Positions 8,085-17,338 of a DNA stretch of 64,000 nt are shown here, piece by piece. The DNA is from an uncultured bacterium. Its GTDB lineage: Bacteria; Actinomycetota; Coriobacteriia; Coriobacteriales; Atopobiaceae. The position numbers and the translations under genes are program-made. The DNA lies in contig CAJMPT010000006.1 of assembly GCA_905215465.1 (NCBI GenBank), positions 1 through 64,000 on the forward strand, written 5' to 3'. The notes under the pieces were generated by a model. It was not told where the DNA came from and searched no databases. It was given only the letters and a program-made list of their open reading frames with translations. Each line of letters begins with the position of its first letter. Within the stretch, counting starts at the first letter, position 1.

Positions 8085-9208
8085 TGGCTGAGATTCAGCG
8101 CAAGAACGCCAAGAAGAAGAGCGCCGGCCGTCAGGCATGGGACGCCGTTCTTACTGGCATTTCCTACATGATTCCGTTTATCGTCGGCGGTGGCGTGCTC
8201 TGGGGCATCGCCAAGGCCATGGGCGGCTACAACATCGCCGCTGACATGAAGGCCGTGGGCGGTTACACCGAGTACACTCTCGCGATGGTCATCTACGCCA
8301 TCGGCTCCGCCATCTTCGACGTATGCGTCCCGGTCATCGGCGCCTACACCGCCTATGCCCTCGCCGACAAGCCCGGTCTGGCCCCTGGCTTCGCCGTCGG
8401 TGTTATCTCCAACACCATCAAGGCTGGCTTCCTCGGCGCCGTCGTCGGCGGCATCATCGCCGGCTACATCGTGAACTTCCTCAAGGACTGCTCCAAGAAG
8501 GTTCCCTCCTCCGTCCAGTCCGTGTTCCCGATCCTGATCATCCCGGTCGTTGGCACCGCTGTGACCTCCCTGCTCATGTGGTACGTCATCGGCGTGCCCA
8601 TCGGCTGGTTCATGACCGCCATCACCTCCCTGCTGACCAACCTGCAGGGCATCGGTGGCGCTGTCTTCGGCGCTGCTATCGGCGTCGGCATGTCCACTGA
8701 CCAGGGTGGCCCGATCTCCAAGGCAGTCGCCCTCGTTGCCAACGGCCTCAACGCCGACGGCATCCTCGGGCCCGCTGCCTGCAAGATGTGCGGCGGCATG
8801 CAGAACCCGCTCGGCGTCTGCTTCGCCCAGATCATCGACCGCTTCACCGGCAAGAAGAAGTTCACCGAGAAGGAGCGCTCCACCACTGTCTCCGGCCTCG
8901 TGCTTGCCTGCTGCTACATCCAGGAGTACGTCATCCCGTTCCTGGTGCAGGACACCTGGCGCTGCATCATCCCCTGCATGATCGGTGGTGCCATCTCCGG
9001 TGGCCTCTGCGGCTACTTCGCTCTTGAGTCCGCGGCTGTCCACGGTGGCGTCTTCGTCATCCCGATGATGAGCAACCCGCTCCAGTTCGTCCTGTTCTGG
9101 TTCGCTGGCGCTGCCGTCAACGGCATCCTGTACTTCCTGCTCCGCAAGCCCGTCGAGGCTGACGGCGACATGGCTGGCAACGGCGTTCTCGACCAGCTCC
9201 TCGGCTAA
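8084..9208 (+). CDS. PTS fructose-type EIIC permease
   Basis: A 374-residue integral membrane sugar channel of the fructose EIIC type. Visible hallmarks are the N-terminal GISYMIPFIVGGGVLWGIA segment, the AYTAYALADKPGLAPGF region near residues 87-103 and repeated Gly-rich helices. It moves the sugar inward while EIIB phosphorylates it. It is translated by coupling from EIIB and followed by a strong terminator at 9228-9265. The specific sugar cannot be read from sequence; neighbouring aldolase and glycerate kinase suggest a ketose. Confidence 0.9.
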   Translation: MAEIQRKNAKKKSAGRQAWDAVLTGISYMIPFIVGGGVLWGIAKAMGGYNIAADMKAVGGYTEYTLAMVIYAIGSAIFDVCVPVIGAYTAYALADKPGLAPGFAVGVISNTIKAGFLGAVVGGIIAGYIVNFLKDCSKKVPSSVQSVFPILIIPVVGTAVTSLLMWYVIGVPIGWFMTAITSLLTNLQGIGGAVFGAAIGVGMSTDQGGPISKAVALVANGLNADGILGPAACKMCGGMQNPLGVCFAQIIDRFTGKKKFTEKERSTTVSGLVLACCYIQEYVIPFLVQDTWRCIIPCMIGGAISGGLCGYFALESAAVHGGVFVIPMMSNPLQFVLFWFAGAAVNGILYFLLRKPVEADGDMAGNGVLDQLLG

Positions 9209-9227
9209 GTCCGAATCTGTACTGCCT

Positions 9228-9265
9228 GGGCGGGGAGACCTCACGGTGCGTCTCCCCGCCCTTTT
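9228..9265 (+). terminator. Terminator of the PTS EIIB-EIIC unit
   Basis: GGGCGGGGAGAC (9228-9239) pairs perfectly with GTCTCCCCGCCC (9250-9261), loop 10 nt, then TTTT. Confidence 0.9.
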
Positions 9266-9457
9266 GATTGACCCGCACCGCAAAACGCTCAAGCAAGGCA
9301 TGGCACGCACTTCTCGCCTGCACGGCATCTGAGGCAGGCAAAACCGCACGATCAGCTCCACCCGCACCACTGGTACTACCCTAACTTTGAAATTAACCGC
9401 TTCGGCTGGCCCCAAGCTTCTTTGCCGGGGAGTCAGGCAATCAGGAAGGACTCACTC

Positions 9458-10348
9458 ATGTACGTCTCCATGAAGGAAATGCTCCAGCACGCAAGCGTCA
9501 ACAACTACGCCGTTCCGGCCCCCAACTGCCCCAGCTTCGCCCTGGTGAAGGCCGCCTGCATGGCCGCCGCTAAGAAGAAGTCCGCCGTCATCCTGGACGT
9601 CTCCCCGCGCCAGATGCGCATGAACGCCACCCCCGAGGTCTGGGCCCCCATGGTCAAGGCCATCGCCGAGCCCCTCAACGTCCCCGTGGCCCTGAACCTC
9701 GACCACGGCGGCGAGTTCGAGGATATCTGCCGCTGCATCAAGGCCGGCTTCTCCTCCGTCATGTGCGACGCCTCCGCGCTGCCCTTTGAGGAGAACATCC
9801 GCCGCGTCCAGCAGGTCGTGACCTTCGCCCACGCCCACGGCGTCTCCGTCGAGGCCGAGCTTGGCCACGTCGGCCAGGCCGCCGACGGCGACGGCCGCTC
9901 CGACGACATGTACACCAAGGTCGACATGGCCGTGGAGTTTGTCGAGCGCACCGGTTGCGACATGCTCGCCGTCGCCATCGGCACCGCCCACGGCAAGTAC
10001 CCCGCCGACTACGTTCCCAAGCTCGACTTCGAGCGCCTGGCCGAGATCAAGAAGGCCCTCGGTGAGAAGTACCCGCTGGTCCTGCACGGCGGCTCCGGCG
10101 CTGGCGACGAGAACTTCAAGAAGGCCGTCGCGGGCGGCATCAACAAGGTGAACCTCTGGACCGACTACGGCCGCACCTACGTCAACGCCATGCGTGACTT
10201 CCTGGCCGAGAACGAGAACCCGGACTACATCTTCGTTACCACCGACGCCGAGGAGAAGGCCGCCAAGTGGCTCGAGCGCTACATGGACCTCTTCGGCTCC
10301 TCCAACCGCTACCAGTTCTCCGACGACAAGATGGTCGAGACGGACTAG
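9458..10348 (+). CDS. Class II (zinc) ketose-bisphosphate aldolase
   Basis: A 296-residue class II aldolase of the fructose/tagatose-bisphosphate family, cleaving a ketose phosphate to dihydroxyacetone phosphate and an aldehyde. Zinc-ligand motifs are visible: LNLDHGGEFEDI near 80, AIGTAHGKYP near 180 and VLHGGSGAGDEN near 210. The ATG at 9458 follows AGGAAGGA; an in-frame start 12 codons upstream lacks one. Glycerate kinase follows after 5 bp. If the PTS delivers a ketose 1-phosphate, this enzyme would give dihydroxyacetone phosphate plus glyceraldehyde, and a glycerate kinase would then make sense after oxidation; that route is inference. Confidence 0.88.
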   Translation: MYVSMKEMLQHASVNNYAVPAPNCPSFALVKAACMAAAKKKSAVILDVSPRQMRMNATPEVWAPMVKAIAEPLNVPVALNLDHGGEFEDICRCIKAGFSSVMCDASALPFEENIRRVQQVVTFAHAHGVSVEAELGHVGQAADGDGRSDDMYTKVDMAVEFVERTGCDMLAVAIGTAHGKYPADYVPKLDFERLAEIKKALGEKYPLVLHGGSGAGDENFKKAVAGGINKVNLWTDYGRTYVNAMRDFLAENENPDYIFVTTDAEEKAAKWLERYMDLFGSSNRYQFSDDKMVETD

Positions 10349-10353
10349 CCGCG

Positions 10354-11505
10354 ATGAGCAGCTTCCTGTTTGCATGTGACTCGTTCAAGGGCACGCTCTC
10401 CTCGGCTCGCTCCTCGGAGCTTCTCGCCGAGGAGGCGCGTGCCTTCTTTCCCGAGGCCAGCTTCAAGAGCCTCGAGGTGGCCGACGGCGGCGAGGGCACG
10501 GTCGACGCGATCGTGGCCTCTCTCGGCGGCCAGCGCGTGAGCCTGACTGCCGACGACCCCCTGGGCCGCCCGGTGGAGGCCACCTACGGCATGCTGCCGG
10601 GCAATCGCGCCGTCATCGAGATGGCCGCGGCCTCCGGCCTGCCCATCCTCGCCCTCGACGAGCGCGACCCGCGCAAGACCAGCACCTTTGGCACCGGCCA
10701 GATGATCCTGGACGCGCTTGACCGCGGCGCCCGGGACGTGTCCCTTGCCATCGGTGGCTCTGCCACCAACGACTGTGGCATGGGCACCATGCGCGCGCTG
10801 GGCGCCCGCTTCCTGGACGCCTCTGGCGCAGAGCTTGCCGGCACTGGCGCTGACCTGGGTCTGGTTGCCAAGGTCGACCTCTCCGGCATGGACCCGCGCG
10901 TGGCCCAGACCTCCTTTCACGTCATGTGCGACGTGGACAACCCCCTTGTGGGGCCCCGTGGCGCCACGCGCACCTTCGGTCCCCAGAAGGGTGCCGACGC
11001 GGCCATGGTCGAGGAGCTCGAGGCTGGCATGGTGAGCCTGGCCGCCGTTCTGGAGGAGGCCTTTGGCACCTCCGTTGCTAAAGAGCCCGGCATGGGCGCC
11101 GCCGGTGGCCTTGGTGCCGCAGCGCGCCTCTTCCTTGACGCCGAGGTCGTGGGCGGCGTGGACTGGGTGCTTGACCTCGTTGGCTTTGACGAGGCTCTTG
11201 CCGGCTGCAGCCTGTGCGTCACGGGCGAGGGCCATGCCGACGGGCAGTCCGCTCACGGCAAGGTTGTCTCTGGCGTGGCAGCCCGCTGCCGTCGTGCCGG
11301 CGTGCCCTGCGTGGCCATCGTGGGCGGCATGGACGCCGACGCCTGCGAGCTTCTTGACTGCGGCGTGGACGCCCTCGTTCCCACCGTCATCGACGCGGCT
11401 TCCATCGAGGAGGTCCTCGCAAACGCCGAGCGCAACTTCAGACTTGCCGCCCAGCGCGTCTTCTCGCTCGTTTCCCTTGGATGCAAGATGGGAGAGAACC
11501 AGTGA
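10354..11505 (+). CDS. Glycerate kinase (GlxK/GarK type)
   Basis: A 383-residue type I glycerate kinase that phosphorylates D-glycerate to 2- or 3-phosphoglycerate. Family signatures are FACDSFKGTLSS at the N-terminus, VADGGEGTVDAI near residue 46, and IGGSATNDCGMG near residue 133. The start is 5 nt after the aldolase stop, and its TGA overlaps the GTG start of the acyl-CoA ligase gene (GTGA), so aldolase, kinase and ligase form one tightly coupled unit. This enzyme would feed a C3 acid into lower glycolysis. Confidence 0.92.
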   Translation: MSSFLFACDSFKGTLSSARSSELLAEEARAFFPEASFKSLEVADGGEGTVDAIVASLGGQRVSLTADDPLGRPVEATYGMLPGNRAVIEMAAASGLPILALDERDPRKTSTFGTGQMILDALDRGARDVSLAIGGSATNDCGMGTMRALGARFLDASGAELAGTGADLGLVAKVDLSGMDPRVAQTSFHVMCDVDNPLVGPRGATRTFGPQKGADAAMVEELEAGMVSLAAVLEEAFGTSVAKEPGMGAAGGLGAAARLFLDAEVVGGVDWVLDLVGFDEALAGCSLCVTGEGHADGQSAHGKVVSGVAARCRRAGVPCVAIVGGMDADACELLDCGVDALVPTVIDAASIEEVLANAERNFRLAAQRVFSLVSLGCKMGENQ

Positions 11506-13118
11506 TTTCCGGATCTCGCTGCTGGAGCCAGACAATCCAGCACGGCATGGGAAGCGTCACGCTCTCCGGCCGTGAGGTCTACAGCTTCCAGGGCATGAGG
11601 CCGAGCATCTACCACCTCCTGGCAGACACGGCGGCCCGCACCCCGGACGCCATTGCCATCGTCGACGACTGGGGTCGCAAGACCACCTTTTCTCAGCTTC
11701 TTGCCCACGTAGACGACCTCGCGGGCCTGCTGGTCAGCGAGGCTAAGGTCGCCCCGGGCAGCCGCGTGGGCCTGCTCATGCACGCCGACCTCGAGTTTGC
11801 GGTGGCGCTCTTTGCTATCTCCAAGGCCGGCGCCACCTGCGTGCCCGTGCCCACCAAGTACCGCGAGCCCGAGGTGGTCTCCCTCATGCAGGCCGCCGAC
11901 CTCACCGCCCTGGTGGCGGGGGAGGAGTTCGAGCGCTGGGTGCCGTCGCTGCCCCTGCGCCCGTCCGAGATCGTCTTTGCCCGCGAGGTGGAGGACGGCT
12001 ACGGCTTTGCGCAGGCCCAGGGCTTCTCGTCTCTGTGCGAGCCCGTCGGCGGCCTTGACGACGCGGCCATCATGATGTTCACGAGCGGCACCACATCGCG
12101 CGCCAAGGGCGTCGTGCTCACCAACGGCAACGTCATTCACGCCGCCATGGTCTACCAGCGCCTCATGGGCACCACGCCGGCCGACTCCTGCCTCATCCCC
12201 ATCCCCGTCTACCACGTGACGGGGCTCATTGCGCTGCTCATCCAGTTTGTGTACGTGGGCGCCACCACCTACCTGCACCGCCTGTTTAACGCCCGCCGCG
12301 TCCTGGCCTGCGTGCGCGACCGCAAGATCACCTACCTGCACGGCTCTCCCACCTCCTTTGCGGAGCTCCTGCCCCTGCGCGCCGAGTTCCCCGAGCTGCC
12401 GAGCGTCCGCTGCATGCTCTCTGGCTCCAGCTACGAGCCCGTGGGCACCATGCGTCAGTTCCACCAGTGGATGCCCACCGCCACCTTCCAGGTGGTCTAC
12501 GGCATGACCGAGACCGCCTCCCCGGCGCTTCTCTTCCCGCTGGACTCTCCCACGTCCGTCTTTGCGGGGGCCACGGGCAAGCCCGTTCCCGGCGTGGACG
12601 CAAGAATCGTGGACGAGCGCGGCCGCGAGGTGCCCTGGGGCGAGACGGGCGAGCTGCTGCTGCGCGGCGCCTGCGTGACCTCCGGCTACTTCCGCCACGA
12701 CAACGGCGAGGTCGAGCCCGACGGCTGGCTTCACACCGGCGACGTGGCCTACGCCAACGAGGAGGGCATGGTCTGGGTGGTCGACCGCCTGAAGGACATG
12801 ATCAACCGCGGCGGCGAGAAGGTCTGGTGCTCTGCGCTCGAGGAGGTCCTCTGCGAGGTCTCCGGCGTCAGCGAGAGCTGCGTCGCCGGCATCCCCGACG
12901 AGCTATACGGCGAGGTGCCCGTGGCCGCCATCGTCCGCGACCCTGGCTCCGACATCACCGGCCCGCAGATCTCCGAGGCCCTGGCGGGCCGCATCGCCCA
13001 CTTCAAGATTCCCGTCCACTACGTCTTTGTGGACAAGATCCCCCAGACCAGGGGAGACAAGCCCAACCGCGCCGCCGTCCGTGACGCCGTACTGGCAACC
13101 CTCGACCATGAGAGCTAA
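11502..13118 (+). CDS. AMP-forming acyl-CoA synthetase/ligase
   Basis: A 538-residue ANL-superfamily enzyme activating a carboxylic acid as acyl-AMP and then acyl-CoA. Motifs visible are the P-loop-like MMFTSGTTSRAKGV near residue 188, YGMTETASP near 333, the WLHTGDVA hinge region near 408 and DRLKDMINRGGEKV near 427. The catalytic lysine region near the end reads KIPQTRGDKPNR. The start is GTG 11502 inside the GTGA overlap, preceded by GGGAGAG. Coupling with glycerate kinase and proximity to a CoA transferase suggest a short-chain or hydroxy acid substrate; the exact acid is unknown. Confidence 0.9.
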   Translation: MISGSRCWSQTIQHGMGSVTLSGREVYSFQGMRPSIYHLLADTAARTPDAIAIVDDWGRKTTFSQLLAHVDDLAGLLVSEAKVAPGSRVGLLMHADLEFAVALFAISKAGATCVPVPTKYREPEVVSLMQAADLTALVAGEEFERWVPSLPLRPSEIVFAREVEDGYGFAQAQGFSSLCEPVGGLDDAAIMMFTSGTTSRAKGVVLTNGNVIHAAMVYQRLMGTTPADSCLIPIPVYHVTGLIALLIQFVYVGATTYLHRLFNARRVLACVRDRKITYLHGSPTSFAELLPLRAEFPELPSVRCMLSGSSYEPVGTMRQFHQWMPTATFQVVYGMTETASPALLFPLDSPTSVFAGATGKPVPGVDARIVDERGREVPWGETGELLLRGACVTSGYFRHDNGEVEPDGWLHTGDVAYANEEGMVWVVDRLKDMINRGGEKVWCSALEEVLCEVSGVSESCVAGIPDELYGEVPVAAIVRDPGSDITGPQISEALAGRIAHFKIPVHYVFVDKIPQTRGDKPNRAAVRDAVLATLDHES

Positions 13119-13140
13119 GAGCTAGGAAGGAAATCCGAGA

Positions 13141-14736
13141 ATGGCATCCAAGACCCTTCAGGCAAACTTCGTCACTCCCGAGCAGGTGGCCGCCGGCATC
13201 AAGGACGGCTCCACCATCTGCACCATCGGCATGACGCTCGTCTCTGCCTCCGAGTCCAACCTCAAGGCCATCGAGAAGAGCTTCCTCGAGACCGGCCACC
13301 CCTGCAACCTCACCCTGCTGCACTCCTGCGGCCAGTCCGACCGCGCCCGCGGCATCCAGCACCTTGCCCACGAGGGCCTGGTCACCCGCATCATCGGCTC
13401 CCACTGGGGCCTCCAGCCGCGCTGGATGGACATGATCGCCAACAACCAGGTAGAGGCCTACTGCCTGCCCCAGGGCCAGATCGCCCAGCTCTACCGCTCC
13501 ATGGCCTGCGGCCTGCCCGGCAAGATGAGCAAGGTCGGCCTGGGCACCTTCATCGACCCGCGCGTCGAGGGCGGCAAGATGAACGACCGCACCAAGCCCC
13601 TGCCCGACATCTCCGAGGTCATCGAGCTCCACGGCGAGGAGTACATGTTCTACCACGAGGTCCCCATCGACGTCTGCCTCATCCGCGGCACCGTCTGCGA
13701 CGAGATGGGCAACCTCACCACCACCGACGAGGCCATGAAGCTCGAGGTCTTCAACGCCGTCCTGGCCACCAAGCGCTACGGCGGCAAGGTCGTGGCCCAG
13801 GTCCGCGAGGTCGCCGAGACGGGCACCATCAACCCCAAGGACGTCACCGTCCCGGGCGTCTTCATCGACGAGGTCGTGGTCTGCCCCAACCCGGAGGAGG
13901 ACCACCGCATGACCTCCTCCATCTACTTTGATCCCTCCTACGTGGGCAAGCTGCGCGTCCCGCAGTCTGCCGTTGAGCCCGCGCCCTTCAACGAGCGCAA
14001 GTTCATCGCCCGCCGCGGCTGCGAGGAGCTCTACCCGGGCTGCGTGGTCAACCTGGGCACCGGCATCCCCAACGACATGGTGGGCCGCGTCTGCGCCGAG
14101 GAGGGCCTCTCCGACAAGGTCATGATCACCGTTGAGAGCGGCATCTACGGCGGCGTCCAGCTGGGCGGCATCGACTTTGGCATCGGCCAGAACCTGCTTG
14201 CCATGGTCAGCCACCCCGAGCAGTTTGACTACTACGACGGTGCCGGCGTCGACGTGACCTACATGGGCATGGGCGAGCTCGACGGCGACGGCAACGTCAA
14301 CTCCACCAAGATGGGCCCGCGCTGCGCTGGCGCCGGCGGCTTCGTGGACATCACGCAGAACGCCAAGACCGTCGTCTTCCTGGGCACCTTCACCGCAAAG
14401 GGTGCCAAGTACTCCTTCGAGGACGGTAAGCTCACCATCCTGCAGGAGGGCGCCATCAAGAAGATGGTCTCCCACGTGGGCCAGCTCTCCTTCAACGGCC
14501 CCGCGGCCCGCAAGAAGGGCCAGCGCGTCGTCGTGGTCACCGAGCGCGCCGTCTTCGAGCTCGTTCCCGAGGGCGTCATGCTCGTCGAGATCGCCCCGGG
14601 CGTGGACCTTGAGACCCAGGTCCTGGACATGATGGACTTCACGCCCATCATCTCCCCGGACCTCAAGGAGATGGACGCGTCCCTCTTCATCCAGGACGGA
14701 CCCTCCGGTCTTCTCGCCGGCTTCGAGGCCAAGTAG
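13141..14736 (+). CDS. Acyl-CoA:acetate / 3-ketoacid CoA-transferase
   Basis: A 531-residue fused alpha-beta CoA-transferase of the propionate/acetate CoA-transferase class, exchanging CoA between acyl-CoAs and free acids through a glutamyl-CoA thioester. The likely catalytic Glu is in ITVESGIYGGVQLGG near residue 330; GTGIPNDM near 307 fits the oxyanion region. AGGAAGG precedes ATG at 13141, 22 bp after the ligase. A stop-proximal palindrome at 14736-14764 follows. Together with thiolase and 3-hydroxybutyryl-CoA dehydrogenase it could release 3-hydroxybutyrate or acetoacetate from their CoA esters. Confidence 0.9.
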   Translation: MASKTLQANFVTPEQVAAGIKDGSTICTIGMTLVSASESNLKAIEKSFLETGHPCNLTLLHSCGQSDRARGIQHLAHEGLVTRIIGSHWGLQPRWMDMIANNQVEAYCLPQGQIAQLYRSMACGLPGKMSKVGLGTFIDPRVEGGKMNDRTKPLPDISEVIELHGEEYMFYHEVPIDVCLIRGTVCDEMGNLTTTDEAMKLEVFNAVLATKRYGGKVVAQVREVAETGTINPKDVTVPGVFIDEVVVCPNPEEDHRMTSSIYFDPSYVGKLRVPQSAVEPAPFNERKFIARRGCEELYPGCVVNLGTGIPNDMVGRVCAEEGLSDKVMITVESGIYGGVQLGGIDFGIGQNLLAMVSHPEQFDYYDGAGVDVTYMGMGELDGDGNVNSTKMGPRCAGAGGFVDITQNAKTVVFLGTFTAKGAKYSFEDGKLTILQEGAIKKMVSHVGQLSFNGPAARKKGQRVVVVTERAVFELVPEGVMLVEIAPGVDLETQVLDMMDFTPIISPDLKEMDASLFIQDGPSGLLAGFEAK

Positions 14737-14764
14737 TTGACAAAGGGACAGTCCCTTTGTCAAC
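14736..14764. repeat. AGGGACAGTCCCT palindrome, copy 1
   Basis: Perfect palindrome with 14-base arms around a single A, GTTGACAAAGGGAC-A-GTCCCTTTGTCAAC, beginning at the last base of the CoA-transferase stop codon. Related copies lie at 56076-56094 and 56704-56732, also just after stop codons. Confidence 0.85.
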
Positions 14765-14878
14765 CCGCGTAGATTAGCCCGGGCCCGACAAGAAACCTCG
14801 GAGTCTGGGTTGCACCACATAGCGTCACCTGCACCAAAGCAACATGCAAAGGTAAGAGCACCAAGGAAAGGAACTGAC

Positions 14879-15733
14879 ATGGACAACGTCAAGGTTGCGG
14901 TTATCGGCAGCGGTCTTATGGGTGGCGGCATTGCCCAGGCCTGCGCTCAGGCCGGCTTCACCGTGGTCAACATCGACATCGCCCAGGCCCCGCTCGACAA
15001 GGCCCAGGCCCTTGTCGCCAAGCTCCTCCAGAAGAAGGTCGACAAGAACAAGATGAGCACCGAGGACCGTCAGGTCATCCTCGACCGCCTCACCTACAGC
15101 ACCGACTACGCCGAGCTGGCTGGCGCCAAGTTCATCATCGAGGCCGTTCCCGAGCGCCTGGACTTCAAGCAGTCCACGTTCCAGAAGATGGACGAGTTCG
15201 CCGACGAGGACGCCGTCCTTCTGACCAACACCTCCGGCATCTCCATCGACGAGATCGCCGCCTCCACCAAGCGCCCCGAGTCCGTCCTTGGCCTCCACTT
15301 CTTCTATCCCGCCCCGGTCATGAAGCTCGTCGAGATCATCCGCGGCGAGAAGACCTCCGACGAGGCCTTCGCCAAGACCCACGAGTTTGCCGACGCCATC
15401 GGCAAGACCTCCGTCGATGCCCCCAACACCCCGGGCTTCATCGTCAACCGCGTCATCAACCCGTACGAGAACATGGGCGCCTGGCTCGTCTCCGAGGGCG
15501 TCTCCGCCAAGGACGTCGACACGGCCATGAAGCTGGCCTGCAACCACCCCATGGGCCCCTGCGAGCTCATGGACTTCGCTGGCATCGACGTGGTCTACGC
15601 CTCCCTCATGAACCTCTACGAGGGCTTTGACCACGACGAGCTCTACCGTCCGGCTCCCGTGTTCAAGGAGCTCATCGACGCCAGCAACCTCGGCCGCAAG
15701 ACGGGCAAGGGCTTCTACGACTACTCCGAGTAG
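14879..15733 (+). CDS. hbd: 3-hydroxybutyryl-CoA dehydrogenase
   Basis: A 284-residue NAD(P)-dependent dehydrogenase converting acetoacetyl-CoA to 3-hydroxybutyryl-CoA. The Rossmann motif VAVIGSGLMGGGIAQ starts at residue 5, the catalytic LHFFYPAPVMKLVEII is near 138 and NTPGFIVNR near 183. Length matches clostridial Hbd. AGGAAAGGA precedes ATG 14879. It is followed by the thiolase that makes its substrate. No crotonase or butyryl-CoA dehydrogenase accompanies it, unlike the usual butyrate cluster. Confidence 0.95.
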   Translation: MDNVKVAVIGSGLMGGGIAQACAQAGFTVVNIDIAQAPLDKAQALVAKLLQKKVDKNKMSTEDRQVILDRLTYSTDYAELAGAKFIIEAVPERLDFKQSTFQKMDEFADEDAVLLTNTSGISIDEIAASTKRPESVLGLHFFYPAPVMKLVEIIRGEKTSDEAFAKTHEFADAIGKTSVDAPNTPGFIVNRVINPYENMGAWLVSEGVSAKDVDTAMKLACNHPMGPCELMDFAGIDVVYASLMNLYEGFDHDELYRPAPVFKELIDASNLGRKTGKGFYDYSE

Positions 15734-15842
15734 CCAAGGCTCAATCCGGGCGCGGACTTCTCGCCTGCGTCCAAGCGTTCCAACAGTCACCAGCCGGGCC
15801 GGCAGGCCACGCGCCCGCCGGCCCTAGAAAAGGGGAGTGAAC

Positions 15843-17060
15843 ATGAGCAACCGCAAGTTCGAGAACAAGCCCGAGGACATCGTCATCGTCTCCGGTGCCC
15901 GCACCGCCGTCGGCAAGTTCGGCGGCAGCCTGAAGACGCTGTCCGCCATCGACATGGGCTCCATCGTGGTCGCCGAGGCCGTCAAGCGCGCCGGCATCGA
16001 CCCGTCCGTGGTCGACGAGTGCATCATTGGCCAGGTGGGCTCCTGGGGCGAGAACGGCTTTGTCGCCCGCGCCATCAGCCTGAAGGCCGGCCTGCCCAAC
16101 GAGACCTGCGCCTACTCCGTCAACCGCCAGTGCGGAAGCGGCCTGCAGTCCATCGCCGACGGCATCATGGAGATCAAGTGCGGCCAGTCCGAGGTCGTCG
16201 TCGCCGGCGGCGCCGAGTCCCTCTCCCAGCTGCCCTACTACGTGCCCAGCGCCCGCTGGGGCGCCCGCATGGGTCACAAGCAGTTTGAGGACGGCGTCAT
16301 CGACATCCTGACCTGGCCGCTCGACCACTCCCACAACGGCATCACCGCCGAGAACGTGGCCAAGAAGTTCAACGTCTCCCGCGAGGAGCAGGACGCCTTT
16401 GCCGCCCAGTCCCAGCAGCGCGCCTGCAAGGCCGTCGCCGAGGGCGTCTTCAAGGACGAGATCGTCCCCGTTGAGATTAAGGGTCGCAAGGGTGCCGTCA
16501 CCGTCTTCGACACCGACGAGAACCCCCGCGAGGGCGTGACCGCCGAAAGCCTCGCCCGCCTGAAGCCCTGCTTCGTGACGGACGGCACCGGCACCGTCAC
16601 CGCCGCCAACTCCTCCTCCCTGAACGACGCCGCGGCCGCCGTGGTCATCATGACTCGCGCCAAGGCCGAGGAGCTCGGCTGCACCCCGATGGTCTGCATC
16701 CGCGACTTCGCCGTTGCCGGCTACGAGGCCTCCCTCATGGGCTACAGCCCGTACTTCTCCTCCAAGAAGCTTGCCGAGAAGCTCGACCTCGACCTCACCG
16801 ACATCGACTTCTTCGAGATCAACGAGGCCTTTGCCTCCCAGGCCTTCGCGGTCTCCCGCGACCTCGGCCTTGACCCCGAGAAGGTCAACATCTACGGCGG
16901 CGGCATCTCCATCGGCCACCCCATCGGCGCCACCGGCACCATCCTTGCCATCAAGTGCGCCTACGAGCTCGCCCAGCGTCACCCCGAGAAGCAGGATGCA
17001 ATGGTCTCCATGTGCATCGGTGGCGGCCAGGGCATCTCGATGTACTTCACCAAGGAGTAA
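15843..17060 (+). CDS. Acetyl-CoA C-acetyltransferase (thiolase)
   Basis: A 405-residue biosynthetic thiolase condensing two acetyl-CoA into acetoacetyl-CoA. The nucleophile Cys is in NRQCGSGLQSI near residue 95; the second catalytic part shows EINEAFASQAFA, GGGISIGHPIGATG and the C-terminal SMCIGGGQGISM. ATG 15843 is preferred over the in-frame GTG 15837 because the AGGGGAG site (15831-15837) is correctly spaced only for the ATG. It works with the upstream 3-hydroxybutyryl-CoA dehydrogenase. A hairpin element of the conserved-core family follows. Confidence 0.95.
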   Translation: MSNRKFENKPEDIVIVSGARTAVGKFGGSLKTLSAIDMGSIVVAEAVKRAGIDPSVVDECIIGQVGSWGENGFVARAISLKAGLPNETCAYSVNRQCGSGLQSIADGIMEIKCGQSEVVVAGGAESLSQLPYYVPSARWGARMGHKQFEDGVIDILTWPLDHSHNGITAENVAKKFNVSREEQDAFAAQSQQRACKAVAEGVFKDEIVPVEIKGRKGAVTVFDTDENPREGVTAESLARLKPCFVTDGTGTVTAANSSSLNDAAAAVVIMTRAKAEELGCTPMVCIRDFAVAGYEASLMGYSPYFSSKKLAEKLDLDLTDIDFFEINEAFASQAFAVSRDLGLDPEKVNIYGGGISIGHPIGATGTILAIKCAYELAQRHPEKQDAMVSMCIGGGQGISMYFTKE

Positions 17061-17069
17061 GGCCTCGCC

Positions 17070-17244
17070 GGCCGGCCTCCGGCTCTTCACTCCGCTGCGA
17101 ACAGTCCTCGCCGCACAAAGCGCGGCTGCGGAACTCGCATTCAACATAGGGGTTACCCCGCGGGTCAAGCTGGCCTACGTTACCGCCTAAGGACAAGAGT
17201 GCGCGGCTGCGGAACTTGCGGCGAGAAGAGCCGGCAGGCCGGCC
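17070..17244. repeat. Conserved-core hairpin element, copy C
   Basis: Arms 17070-17088 and 17225-17244 (ending CCGGCTCTTC / GAAGAGCCGG) pair with one bulge. Inside, 17102-17138 resembles the cores of copies A and B (CAGTCCTCG, then CTGCGGAACTCGC), and 17190-17228 repeats the CGCGGCTGCGGAACT part, ending in GGCGAGAAG. This fills most of the gap between thiolase and alcohol dehydrogenase. Confidence 0.7.
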
Positions 17245-17338
17245 CTGTGGGGTTATCCTTGCAACCGCACGGCCGCCACGCACCACGGGGGCCAGTTGCT
17301 AAAAGCCTAATTTAGAGCAAAGAGAGGATTTGCTTAGC

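Noticed and set aside
9209..9457. Riboswitch or leader before the aldolase gene
   Set aside because: Apart from the PTS terminator and one CTTCTCGCC word, no known aptamer pattern could be recognised.
13003..14931. Minus-strand open frame of 642 codons opposite the CoA-transferase
   Set aside because: Its product is a mirror of GC-rich codons (runs of Gly, Asp, Val, His) with no family motif; the plus-strand enzyme is certain.
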